From contig CAJYYA010000016.1 in NCBI GenBank assembly GCA_913778905.1, positions 124,001-188,000 on the forward strand: a stretch of 64,000 bases of DNA. The letters are read 5' to 3'. Numbering within the stretch: position 1 is the stretch's first letter; each line of letters starts with the position of its first letter. Under the pieces are notes generated by a model that had not been told where the DNA came from, did no database searches, and saw nothing but the letters and a program-made list of their open reading frames with translations. Of this stretch, positions 36,137 through 43,587 are shown piece by piece. Both the position numbers and the translations under genes were made by a program. The DNA is from an uncultured Naasia sp. (GTDB taxonomy: Bacteria; Actinomycetota; Actinomycetes; Actinomycetales; Microbacteriaceae).

Positions 36137-36143
36137 GGGTCAC

Positions 36144-36149
36144 ACTGTA
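36144..36149 (-). promoter_or_regulatory. -10 element of the sulfur operon (leaderless uORF)
   Basis: Minus-strand TACAGT (TANNNT), followed by seven bases and the GTG of the polycysteine ORF. No good -35 is visible. Confidence 0.55.
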
Positions 36150-36208
36150 GCCCACACTTCATCGCACTCACCAGATCACCATCGAAACGCGCGCATGGAA
36201 GGCGCACG

Positions 36209-36838
36209 TCACTCGCAGTAGTCGGCCAACCGTCGAAGACGCTCACCCAGCCAATCGACGTAACGCTGATCGCTCCAGCCTCGCGACTCCGTGAAGTAGA
36301 GATACGTCTCCGGTGCGGTGAGATGCCCGAAGACGTCGGTGGCGACGTCGAGCGAGATGCCCTCGAGGCGGCCGCGGGAGGAGAACCACTCGGCTCCGAG
36401 GCGGATGTCGCGCATCCGGCGGGTCTCGAGTTCATGGTCCGCCGCGCGCGCGGCGGGATCCGCATCCGCCGCCGCCCGCATCGCCACGCGGATGGCGGCC
36501 GATCGCTGGTGGGCGCCCACCAGGAATCCGAGATATCCCTCGAGCGCCTTCTCGAAGTCGGGCTCCGCCATGATGGCGGCGATCTGCGGCCGCTCGGTCA
36601 GCGAATGAGCCCCCTCATCTCCCGCGAAACTCCGCTCGAAGGCGGCTATCAAGAGCCCGCTCTTCGGTCCGTTGAGCTGCACCGTCGGCAACGACACCCC
36701 GGCTTCTGCCGCGATCGCCCTCAGCGACGTCGCCGCATAACCGTCCCTCACGAAGAGGTGAGCCGCCGCGTCGACGATCGCGATCCGGGTGGCGGCCGCA
36801 TCGGCCTCACGTCGGGGCGAGTGATAACTACGTGGCAC
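36209..36838 (-). CDS. TetR-family transcriptional regulator
   Basis: A 209-residue regulator. The N-terminal helix-turn-helix is clear: TRIAIVDAAAHLFVRDGYAATSLRAIAAEAGVSLPTV around residues 17-53. The rest is an alpha-helical ligand domain rich in Ala and Arg with no recognised specificity. The GTG start lies 18 bases after the stop of the upstream membrane-protein gene, and a TAACGT sequence six bases before the GTG could also give a separate leaderless transcript. It may sense a lipid or drug-like ligand linked to the adjacent glycosyltransferase and membrane protein. Confidence 0.9.
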   Translation of the reverse strand: MPRSYHSPRREADAAATRIAIVDAAAHLFVRDGYAATSLRAIAAEAGVSLPTVQLNGPKSGLLIAAFERSFAGDEGAHSLTERPQIAAIMAEPDFEKALEGYLGFLVGAHQRSAAIRVAMRAAADADPAARAADHELETRRMRDIRLGAEWFSSRGRLEGISLDVATDVFGHLTAPETYLYFTESRGWSDQRYVDWLGERLRRLADYCE

Positions 36839-36856
36839 CCGCCGACGTTATCCGCC

Positions 36857-37501
36857 TCAGTGCTGACGATGCTGGACGAGGACCGCTCCCGCGATGATCT
36901 GAGTGACGCAGGAGGAGATGAGCGCCACGACGCTCGCTTCGTAGGACGAGACCACGTTGAGCGCGAGACCCGCCGTGATCGCCACCGCGGACACCGCCGG
37001 GAACGCCCACTTGGCAGCACCCCTGGCCACCCCGGTCCGCAGGATGGCGACGGAGGCGACGACGAGGGCGACGAGCTGGACGAGGGCTCCGCCGAGAACG
37101 AGCCCGGTGAGATCGACGCCACCTTCCGCCCCGACCGAGCCGTAGGCGGTCGCGTAGTAGACCGTCTGATTGCAGAGGTAGACCGCGGCGAAGACCAGCA
37201 ACGCCCACTTGCCGAGCATCCGCTCCCCCACCACTCCGTTCGCCCCGGTGGACCCGAGCGCGAAGGGCAGCATCGCGCCGCACTGCAGGATGACCGCGGC
37301 GAAGAAGAGCGTCGAGAACAGCGGCATCAGCGCATCGGTCGACTCGCCCGTGAAGACCGCCTCGACCACCGTGGCGACCAGCAGCAGGGCGCCGCCGAGC
37401 AGGATCCCGAGCCCTCCGTAGAAAGACCAGACGGGTCGGCCGGGCGTCGCGGGGGCGGCGGGCGAAGACGGGGTCGCAGCGGTGGGTGACGTGGTGGACA
37501 T
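36857..37501 (-). CDS. Hypothetical integral membrane protein
   Basis: A 214-residue protein with about six membrane helices, among them FYGGLGILLGGALLLVATVVEA, ALLVFAAVYLCNQTVYYATAY and VVALISSCVTQIIAGAVLV. The N-terminus is a soluble Thr/Pro/Ala-rich stretch of about 24 residues. I do not recognise a family. The ATG follows GAGGAG. It lies between a glycosyltransferase gene (44 bp upstream) and the TetR gene, all on the same strand, so the three may form one unit. Confidence 0.8.
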   Translation of the reverse strand: MSTTSPTAATPSSPAAPATPGRPVWSFYGGLGILLGGALLLVATVVEAVFTGESTDALMPLFSTLFFAAVILQCGAMLPFALGSTGANGVVGERMLGKWALLVFAAVYLCNQTVYYATAYGSVGAEGGVDLTGLVLGGALVQLVALVVASVAILRTGVARGAAKWAFPAVSAVAITAGLALNVVSSYEASVVALISSCVTQIIAGAVLVQHRQH

Positions 37502-37545
37502 GCGGGCTCCTCGAGAACGGCGGATGGGTGACGGAACGAAACGGG

Positions 37546-38832
37546 TCAGCGCGGGCGGGTGCTCAGTAGTGCTTGCTCGATGGCGTCGAACGGACGTTGG
37601 GCGGCAGCGTCGTCCGACATCCGCCGGGCGTGAGCTCGGAAAGACGGATCGGCGAGGACCGCATCGACCGCCCGTCCGACGTCGTTCGCGGAGGGGCTTC
37701 CGGTCTTCAGGTCGAGCCCCGCGCCCGACCAGCCGACGCGTGCGGCGACCTCGGGCTTCTCCTCGGTGTCGCCCGCGACGATCACGGGGATGCCGTGCGC
37801 GACGGCGGACTGAACCGCGCCGTACCCGCCGTTGGTGACGAGGAGATCGGTGCGGGGGAGGAGCTCGGCGTAGGGAAGATACCGGCCGGCGCGCGCATTG
37901 GCGGGCAGCGGCCCCCACCCTGCGACGTCGCGCCCGCCGCCGGTCGCGACGACGAGGACATCGCGTGAGGCGAGCGCCTCGAGCGTGGGGAGGATCAGGC
38001 GCGAAGGATCGGCATTGTCGATAGTGCCCTGCGTGACGTGGACGACCGGACGAGGGCCGTCCAGATCACCCCACCAGGCCGGCAGGGGGTCGCTCGACGG
38101 CGGCTGGGGGAGGGTTCCTACGAAGCGGATGGTCGCGGGCAGATCGGGACGCGGATACTCGAGCCGTCTCGGGCCGGTCTGCAGGAACGCGTCGAAGCGC
38201 GTCGCGAGATCCATGACGCCGCCGACGAGCGCGCCGCCGGCTTCGTGGACGGCGGCGACACCGGCTTGCTGGGTGGGCCGGAAGACGATCCGTCTCGCCA
38301 CGAAGTCCAGGAGGCGATACCTCACACGCTCGGCGGCGCTGGCGGCGGGCGCCAGGCCCATCCCGTAGGGGGCGAGGCCGGGACCCGCCAGACTCAGCGG
38401 CGTGACCCCGAGGGCGAGGATGGGCGGCCGTCCGCCACGCGGCCGCTCCAGCGGATCCAGAAGAGGGATCGCCCCGGCGAACGCGCCGTCGACGAGCACG
38501 GCGTCGGGACGGTGGGTTTCCACGGCTCGGCGCAGGGCGCGAGCCTGGTCCGGGATGGGGTCCACGAATATCGATCGGATCTCGTACTGCGCACGCCGGA
38601 TGCCGGAGAACTCGCCGCGGCGCGGGATGTAGGAGTCTTGATCGCGATCGTCGAAGTCGGCGAGGCCGGTGAGGGGCTCGAACTCCGCCCCCGCGCGAAG
38701 TGCGGCCACCGCGAAGCGACTGCCGCTGAGGACCGCCACCCGGTGCCCCCGCGCGACGAGATCGCCGGCCACTCGGATCATCGGACCCGCATGACCGGTG
38801 ATCGGTGAAGCGGCCAGCACGAAGCTCCCCAT
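37546..38832 (-). CDS. Glycosyltransferase, UGT/macrolide-type (GT1 family)
   Basis: A 428-residue cytosolic GT-B enzyme that would transfer a sugar from a nucleotide sugar to a small acceptor. The start MGSFVLAASPITGHAGPMIRVAGDLVARGH is typical of the MGT type. The donor-binding half shows VVHVTQGTIDNADPSRLILPTLEAL, YLPYAELLPRTDLLVTNGGYGAVQSAVAHGIPVIVAGDTEEKPEVAARV. Close homologues glycosylate or inactivate macrolides or flavonoid-like compounds. The acceptor is unknown. First gene of the three-gene unit with the membrane protein and TetR regulator. Confidence 0.9.
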   Translation of the reverse strand: MGSFVLAASPITGHAGPMIRVAGDLVARGHRVAVLSGSRFAVAALRAGAEFEPLTGLADFDDRDQDSYIPRRGEFSGIRRAQYEIRSIFVDPIPDQARALRRAVETHRPDAVLVDGAFAGAIPLLDPLERPRGGRPPILALGVTPLSLAGPGLAPYGMGLAPAASAAERVRYRLLDFVARRIVFRPTQQAGVAAVHEAGGALVGGVMDLATRFDAFLQTGPRRLEYPRPDLPATIRFVGTLPQPPSSDPLPAWWGDLDGPRPVVHVTQGTIDNADPSRLILPTLEALASRDVLVVATGGGRDVAGWGPLPANARAGRYLPYAELLPRTDLLVTNGGYGAVQSAVAHGIPVIVAGDTEEKPEVAARVGWSGAGLDLKTGSPSANDVGRAVDAVLADPSFRAHARRMSDDAAAQRPFDAIEQALLSTRPR

Positions 38833-38879
38833 GAGGCCCCTTCCATCCGGCGCTCGGCGAACGCTTCGGATGTACCGTA

Positions 38880-38910
38880 ACCTTATTGACTAATACGCCG
38901 CAATATTCAA
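38880..38910 (-). promoter_or_regulatory. Candidate promoter of the glycosyltransferase unit
   Basis: A short AT-rich island, unusual here. On the minus strand TTGAAT (38905-38910) and TAAGGT (38880-38885) are 19 bases apart. The spacing is long, so confidence is modest. Confidence 0.35.
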
Positions 38911-38911
38911 A

Positions 38912-40774
38912 TTACGGGACAGGGTCGTGCAGCCCTTGACGTGCCGCGAGAGACGCGTAGGCACCACCGAGCGCGAGCAGCTCGTGATGCCGACCGCTCT
39001 CGACTATGCGGCCGCGCTCGACGACGTGGATCACGTCGGCGTCGACGACGGTCGAAAGTCGGTGAGCGATGGCGATGGTCGTCCGGCCCGACGCGGCCTG
39101 ATCGAGAGCAGCCTGCACGGCGCGCTCGGACACCGAATCGAGCGCGCTCGTGGCCTCATCGAGGATGAGGATCGCCGGGTCCTTGAGGATGACCCGCGCG
39201 ATGGCGATCCGCTGCTTCTCGCCACCGGACAGGCGGTAGCCGCGCTCCCCCACGACGGTGTCGTAGCCGTCGGGGAAGCTCTCGATGGTCTCGGCGATGG
39301 AAGCCGCCTCGGCCGCCGCACGCATCTCCTCCTCGGTCGCATCGGGTCGGGCGTAGAGGAGGTTCTCGCGGATGGTGGCGTGGAACAGGTAGGTCTCCTG
39401 GCTCACGATGCCGATCTGATGCATGACGTCGTCGTGCCGGAGATCACGGACGTCGCGATCGGCGATGCGCACCGACCCGCCCGTCACCTCGTAGAAGCGC
39501 GGGATCAGATATCCGATGGTCGTCTTCCCCGCCCCGGAGGCACCGACGAACGCGACCCGTCGACCCGGCTCCGCCACGAACGAGACGCCGCGAAGGGTCT
39601 CCGAGGCTTCGCCCACCTGGTCCGGATAGGAGAAGCGCACGTCCCGGAACTCGACGAGCCCCGTCGGATCCGACGACGTCAGCGGCGCCGCGTCCGGCCG
39701 GTCGGCGATGGCCGGCTTCAGATCCATGTATTCGAAGATGCGGGCGAACAGCGCACCCGACGTCTGCAGGTCGAGCGCGACGCGCATGAGACCGAGCAGA
39801 GGCCACATCAGTCGGGCCTGGACCGTCGTGAAGGCCACGATCGTGCCCGCCGTGATGTCGCTGCCACCCTGGATGAGGAAGGCCGAGACCAGGTAGACGA
39901 CCGCGGGGACCACAGACAGGAAGACCTGCACGAGTGCGAAGAAGCCTTGGCCGCTCATCGCCTGCTGCACCTGGAGCCGGATCTGACTGCGGTTCTCCGT
40001 GGCATAGCGCTCGGTCTCGCTCGCCTGACGACCGAAACTCTTGGCCAAGAGGATGCCCGATACGCTCAGCGTCTCCTGCGTGATCGCCGTCATCTCGGAC
40101 AGCGACTCCTGCGTCTTGGTCGCGATGCGCGCGCGCACCCGCCCGACGCGGCGCTGGGCGAGCACCAGGACGGGCAGCAGGATCACGGCGATGAGGGTGA
40201 GCTGCCAGCTGAGCAGCAGCATGGCGACCACTGCGGCGATCACGGTCACGAGGTTGCCGATCACGCTCGAGACGGTGTTGCTCAGGACCCCGGCCACGCC
40301 TCCGACGTCGTTGGCGAGACGCGACTGGATGACACCCGTCTTCGTGCGGGTGAAGAAGCCGAGCTCCATCGACTGCAGATGCGTGAACAGGTCGACCCGG
40401 AGCGCCCCCATGACCCTGTTGCCGATCGTGGACGTGAGGAAGGTCTGCCAGATCCCCAGCCCGGCCGACAGGATCCACACCAGGATCATCAGCCCGACCA
40501 GCTCGAACAGGACCGGCAGGTTCGGCCCGCCGGGCGGGAACAGCCCGAGATCGAAGGCCTGCTGCGTGAGCAACGGAGGAGCCACCGTGAGGGCGGCGTC
40601 GATGACGACGAGCAAGATCGTGAGGATGAGCATCGCCTTGTGCGGTGCGAAGAGGTGACCGATCCGGCTGAGGAGGTGCGGGATCCGTGGCGCTTCGGCG
40701 TTCGCCGCGCGCTGCGCCTCGACGTCGCGCGATGCCACACCGCGCATCGGGCGCCCGCCCGTTCCCATGCTCAT
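38912..40774 (-). CDS. ABC exporter, fused membrane and ATPase domains
   Basis: A 620-residue half-transporter of the multidrug/lipid export type. The membrane domain (about residues 30-320) has six helices beginning AMLILTILLVVIDAAL and includes RTKTGVIQSRLANDV. The ATPase has Walker A GASGAGKTT, signature LSGGEKQRIAIAR, Walker B ILILDEATSALD and the H-loop AIAHRLSTV. It would act as a homodimer. I chose the ATG at 40774; a second ATG two codons on is possible. A TAGTAT -10 nine bases upstream suggests an almost leaderless mRNA. It is divergent from a sugar importer. Confidence 0.93.
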   Translation of the reverse strand: MSMGTGGRPMRGVASRDVEAQRAANAEAPRIPHLLSRIGHLFAPHKAMLILTILLVVIDAALTVAPPLLTQQAFDLGLFPPGGPNLPVLFELVGLMILVWILSAGLGIWQTFLTSTIGNRVMGALRVDLFTHLQSMELGFFTRTKTGVIQSRLANDVGGVAGVLSNTVSSVIGNLVTVIAAVVAMLLLSWQLTLIAVILLPVLVLAQRRVGRVRARIATKTQESLSEMTAITQETLSVSGILLAKSFGRQASETERYATENRSQIRLQVQQAMSGQGFFALVQVFLSVVPAVVYLVSAFLIQGGSDITAGTIVAFTTVQARLMWPLLGLMRVALDLQTSGALFARIFEYMDLKPAIADRPDAAPLTSSDPTGLVEFRDVRFSYPDQVGEASETLRGVSFVAEPGRRVAFVGASGAGKTTIGYLIPRFYEVTGGSVRIADRDVRDLRHDDVMHQIGIVSQETYLFHATIRENLLYARPDATEEEMRAAAEAASIAETIESFPDGYDTVVGERGYRLSGGEKQRIAIARVILKDPAILILDEATSALDSVSERAVQAALDQAASGRTTIAIAHRLSTVVDADVIHVVERGRIVESGRHHELLALGGAYASLAARQGLHDPVP

Positions 40775-40784
40775 TCTGAGCGCG

Positions 40785-40790
40785 ATACTA
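40785..40790 (-). promoter_or_regulatory. -10 element of the ABC exporter gene
   Basis: Minus-strand TAGTAT, close to TATAAT, with the start codon ten bases downstream. No good -35 at the usual distance. Confidence 0.45.
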
Positions 40791-40857
40791 CGTCCGCTCG
40801 CATCAGCGGACGCCGGGAGTGGATGCGTGGAATCACCCGCCCACCGCGCCCTTGCCT

Positions 40858-40896
40858 GGGAGAAGAACCACTTCTCTGGGAGAAGTGGCTCTTCCC
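40858..40896. promoter_or_regulatory. Inverted-repeat cluster in the divergent promoter region
   Basis: GGGAGAAG occurs twice (40858-40865, 40878-40885), and CCACTTCTC / GAGAAGTGG form a perfect 9-bp hairpin with a 3-base loop (40868-40888). A GGCTCTTCCC follows at 40887-40896. The cluster lies between the ABC exporter and sugar permease genes and upstream of a TATAGT at 40932-40937, so it is probably a regulator-binding site. No regulator gene is adjacent. Confidence 0.6.
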
Positions 40897-40996
40897 TGAC
40901 AGAAGAAGCGCCCCCGGGCGGGGTCTCCACGTATAGTCAGCCTCAGCCAACACTTGTGGTCCACGACGACGTGTCCACTGAGAACGAGGAGGACCG

Positions 40997-42010
40997 ATGG
41001 CGCTCTCCGATCCCGCCGTCACCGGCCGTCGTGATCCGGGCGACGGCGCCCCCGGCGGCCCGTCCGCGCGCACCGCACCCGCCCTCCGACCCGAGCCTCG
41101 CCGCCGGAAGGTCAAGTACAACCGGCGTGAGGCGATCGCGGGCTTCCTCTTCATCGGGCCATGGGTCATCGGGTTCCTGGTGTTCACGCTCGGCGCGATG
41201 ATCTACAGCCTCGTCATCTCGCTCAGCGACTACCAACTCGCGACCGACCTGATCACACGGTTCAGCTTCGACAACTACGCGCGGCTCTTCAGCGAGCCGA
41301 AGGTCATGGTGTCGCTCAGCAACACGTTGTTCTTCGCCGTCATGGCCGTCCCCCTCGAGATCGCGTTCGCTCTCGGGCTGGCGCTGCTGCTCAACCGGCT
41401 CGGACGCGGCGCCGGCTTCTTCCGCGTGCTCTACTACCTGCCCAAGATGACCCCGTCGGTCGCCACGGCCGCGGTCTTCCTGCTCCTCCTCAACGGCAAC
41501 TTCGGGGCGATCAACCGGGGCCTCGCGCTCATCGGGATCCAGGGACCGCAGTGGCTCACCGACCCCGCCTGGGTGAAGCCGTCGATCGTGCTCATGACGC
41601 TCTGGACCGTCAGCGGCACCATGATCATCTTCCTCGCCGCACTCAAGAACGTGCCTCGCGACCTCTACGAGGTGTCGTCCCTCGACGGCGCCGGGCCGGT
41701 GCGCCAGTTCTTCCACATCACCGTGCCGATGATCTCGGGCGCCATCTTCTTCAACATGCTCGTGCTCACCATCGCCGCCCTTCAGGTCTTCGACCAGGCG
41801 TTCCTGCTGTTCTGGCGCGACCAGACCAGCGCCGCGCCGGAATCGTCGCTCTTCTACGCCGTCTACCTCTTCCAGCAGGCGTTCCGGCAGTTCAACTTCG
41901 GATTCGCCGCGGCGATGGCGTGGCTGCTCTTCGCGATCATCGCGGTGATCACGCTCATCCAGGTCCGCTTCGGCAATCGGTTCGTCTACTACGAGGGAGG
42001 GCGCGACTGA
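40997..42010 (+). CDS. Carbohydrate ABC transporter permease (CUT1, MalF-type)
   Basis: A 337-residue membrane subunit. The first helix follows KYNRREAIAGFLFIGPWVIGFLVFTLGAM; the ATPase-contact loop is YEVSSLDGAGPVRQFFHITVP, in which the usual EAA is EVS. It is preceded by GAACGAGGAGGACCG, a strong ribosome site. The stop overlaps the next gene (TGATG). No receptor is encoded next to it; a candidate binding protein lies convergently at 43588-44976. Confidence 0.93.
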   Translation: MALSDPAVTGRRDPGDGAPGGPSARTAPALRPEPRRRKVKYNRREAIAGFLFIGPWVIGFLVFTLGAMIYSLVISLSDYQLATDLITRFSFDNYARLFSEPKVMVSLSNTLFFAVMAVPLEIAFALGLALLLNRLGRGAGFFRVLYYLPKMTPSVATAAVFLLLLNGNFGAINRGLALIGIQGPQWLTDPAWVKPSIVLMTLWTVSGTMIIFLAALKNVPRDLYEVSSLDGAGPVRQFFHITVPMISGAIFFNMLVLTIAALQVFDQAFLLFWRDQTSAAPESSLFYAVYLFQQAFRQFNFGFAAAMAWLLFAIIAVITLIQVRFGNRFVYYEGGRD

Positions 42011-42954
42011 TGACCGCCACCATCGGCACCCCATCGGCAGGACCGAGCGTCCAGAGCCAGACCCTCAGCGTCGCGGAGACCGGCGGACGCCCGCGCGCCC
42101 CCCGACGCGGGGTACGCAGCACCGCCGTCCGCCTCATCCTGTGGGTGGTGCTCGTCGGGTTCGCCCTCGCCTTCCTCTACCCGTTCGTCTGGCTGCTGTC
42201 CGCGAGCCTCAAGCCCCGCGGCGAGGTGTTCGACAACCGGCTGATCCCGCAGACGCTCGTCCCCGGCAACTACGCGGAGGTCTGGGAGCAACTCCCCCTC
42301 CTCAGCTGGATGGGCAACAGCCTGCTCATCGCACTGCTCGCCGCCGGTCTCGTCACGGTGTCGAGTTCGATCGTCGCGTTCGGGTTCGCCTACTTCCGGT
42401 TCCCGTTCCGGAACGCACTCTTCGGGCTCGTGCTGGCGACCATGATGCTGCCGGGAGCGGTGACGCTGATCCCGACCTATCTGATCTGGAACCAGCTCGG
42501 CTTCCTCGGCACGTCGGTGCCGCTGTGGGGCGCGAACCTCTTCGGATCGGCGTTCTACATCTTTCTGCAGCGGCAGTTCTTCCTCGGATTACCGCGGGAG
42601 CTGTTCGAGGCGGCTCGCGTGGACGGCGCCAGCTATTGGCGGATGTTCTGGCAGATCGCGGCACCGCTGTCGATCCCGTCGTTCATCATCGTGTTCATCT
42701 TCGAGTTCCAGGCCAGCTGGAACAACCTGCAGGCGCCGCTGATCTATCTGAACTTCGGATCGGTGGAGAACTTCACGGTCCCGCTCGGCATCTCGTACGC
42801 GATGACGCAGTTCTCCCCGACGAACGGCGGCCAGGGCGACTATCAGCTGGTGATGGTCGCGGCCCTCCTGGTGACCCTCCCGATGCTGATCCTCTTCGCC
42901 TTCGGCCAGCGCTACTTCATCGACGGCCTGGCCACCCAGGGCCGCAAGGGGTAG
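42010..42954 (+). CDS. Carbohydrate ABC transporter permease (CUT1, MalG-type)
   Basis: A 314-residue membrane subunit with about six helices, the first at VRLILWVVLVGFALAFLYPFVW. The EAA loop is EAARVDGASYWRMFWQIAAPLS. The ATG shares one base with the stop of the MalF-type gene (TGATG). It ends with GLATQGRKG, typical for the family. It forms the channel with the preceding protein. The substrate is unknown, since no glycosidase is adjacent. Confidence 0.94.
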   Translation: MTATIGTPSAGPSVQSQTLSVAETGGRPRAPRRGVRSTAVRLILWVVLVGFALAFLYPFVWLLSASLKPRGEVFDNRLIPQTLVPGNYAEVWEQLPLLSWMGNSLLIALLAAGLVTVSSSIVAFGFAYFRFPFRNALFGLVLATMMLPGAVTLIPTYLIWNQLGFLGTSVPLWGANLFGSAFYIFLQRQFFLGLPRELFEAARVDGASYWRMFWQIAAPLSIPSFIIVFIFEFQASWNNLQAPLIYLNFGSVENFTVPLGISYAMTQFSPTNGGQGDYQLVMVAALLVTLPMLILFAFGQRYFIDGLATQGRKG

Positions 42955-42970
42955 GACGGCCGTCGCCTGC

Positions 42971-43005
42971 TCGTTGAGGAGGCCCGCCAGCGCCGTCGCG
43001 AGACG
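42971..43005. repeat. Partial copy of a GTTGAGGAGG-type intergenic repeat
   Basis: TCGTTGAGGAGGCCCGCCAG followed by CGCCGTCGCGAGAC resembles one arm of the hairpin at 43450-43539, without the inverted partner. It lies after the permease gene. Confidence 0.65.
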
Positions 43006-43100
43006 CCCGCGGGTCCTCCACACCCATTGATGCGGCGACTCTTTCCCCCGAGTCCATGAATCACTGCATCAGCCGGATTTCAAGCCGCTCTACTCGTCCC

Positions 43101-43436
43101 ATGGGCTGGGTCTACATCCTCGAATGCGCGGACGGCACTCTTTATGTCGGCAGCACCAACAACATCGCGGCTCGCCTCGAGCAACATCAGGAGGGACGAG
43201 GCGCTGCATACACGAAGCGACGACGACCGGTACGTCTCATCTGGCTCGGCCGTTTCGACCGCGTCGACGACGCCTTCGCGTTTGAAAAGAAGATCCAGGG
43301 GTGGAGTCGCGCCAAAAAGCTCGCGCTGATCGAATCGGCACCCTCGGCGACCTTCAAGGCCTTGAGCAGACGCGGGGTGAAGCCGTCGTCGATGAATGTC
43401 TCGACCGCGCATCTTCCTACGATCACCGTCGGCTGA
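43101..43436 (+). CDS. GIY-YIG nuclease-domain protein
   Basis: A 111-residue protein whose first 80 residues form a GIY-YIG endonuclease domain of the YhbQ type: WVYILECADGTLYVGSTNNIAARLEQH, with the YxG pair at VYI/YVG, Arg in ARLEQH, then AYTKRRRPVRLIW and EKKIQGWSRAKKLALIE. I chose the ATG at 43101 since the domain normally starts right at the N-terminus; an ATG at 43056 would add 15 residues. Neither has a good ribosome site. The C-terminal 30 residues are not conserved in the family. It stands alone between a permease gene and a convergent receptor gene. Confidence 0.88.
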   Translation: MGWVYILECADGTLYVGSTNNIAARLEQHQEGRGAAYTKRRRPVRLIWLGRFDRVDDAFAFEKKIQGWSRAKKLALIESAPSATFKALSRRGVKPSSMNVSTAHLPTITVG

Positions 43437-43449
43437 CGCGACCCCCGGC

Positions 43450-43539
43450 CGTTTCGCGACGGGCGCGGGGCGCCCTCCTCAACGACCAGCTGGTTGAGAC
43501 TCTGGTCGTTGAGGAGGCGCGAAGCGCCGTCGCGAAACG
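43450..43539. repeat. Long intergenic hairpin between convergent genes
   Basis: An imperfect inverted repeat with arms of about 39 bases: CGTTTCGCGAC...CTCCTCAACGACCAG faces CTGGTCGTTGAGGAGG...GTCGCGAAACG. It sits between the 3' ends of the GIY-YIG and binding-protein genes. It is a second intergenic repeat type, different from the GATACGCTCCGCTACTCG one, and again at a convergent junction. Confidence 0.85.
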
Positions 43540-43587
43540 ACGAGCGACGACACAGCACCGCACGCCGGAGGCGGGCGGTTCCTTCCC

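Noticed and set aside
36033-36143. 36-codon GTG frame that ends on the start codon of cystathionine beta-synthase (ATGA)
   Set aside because: It overlaps the polycysteine ORF in another frame, its GTG lies between the -10 and the expected transcription start, and it has no ribosome site. Coupling by chance cannot be fully excluded.
33562-36150. 862-codon open frame antisense to metB and cystathionine beta-synthase
   Set aside because: It is a high-GC shadow frame: Arg/Gly/Val/Asp-rich, no recognisable domain, and it covers two well-supported genes on the other strand.
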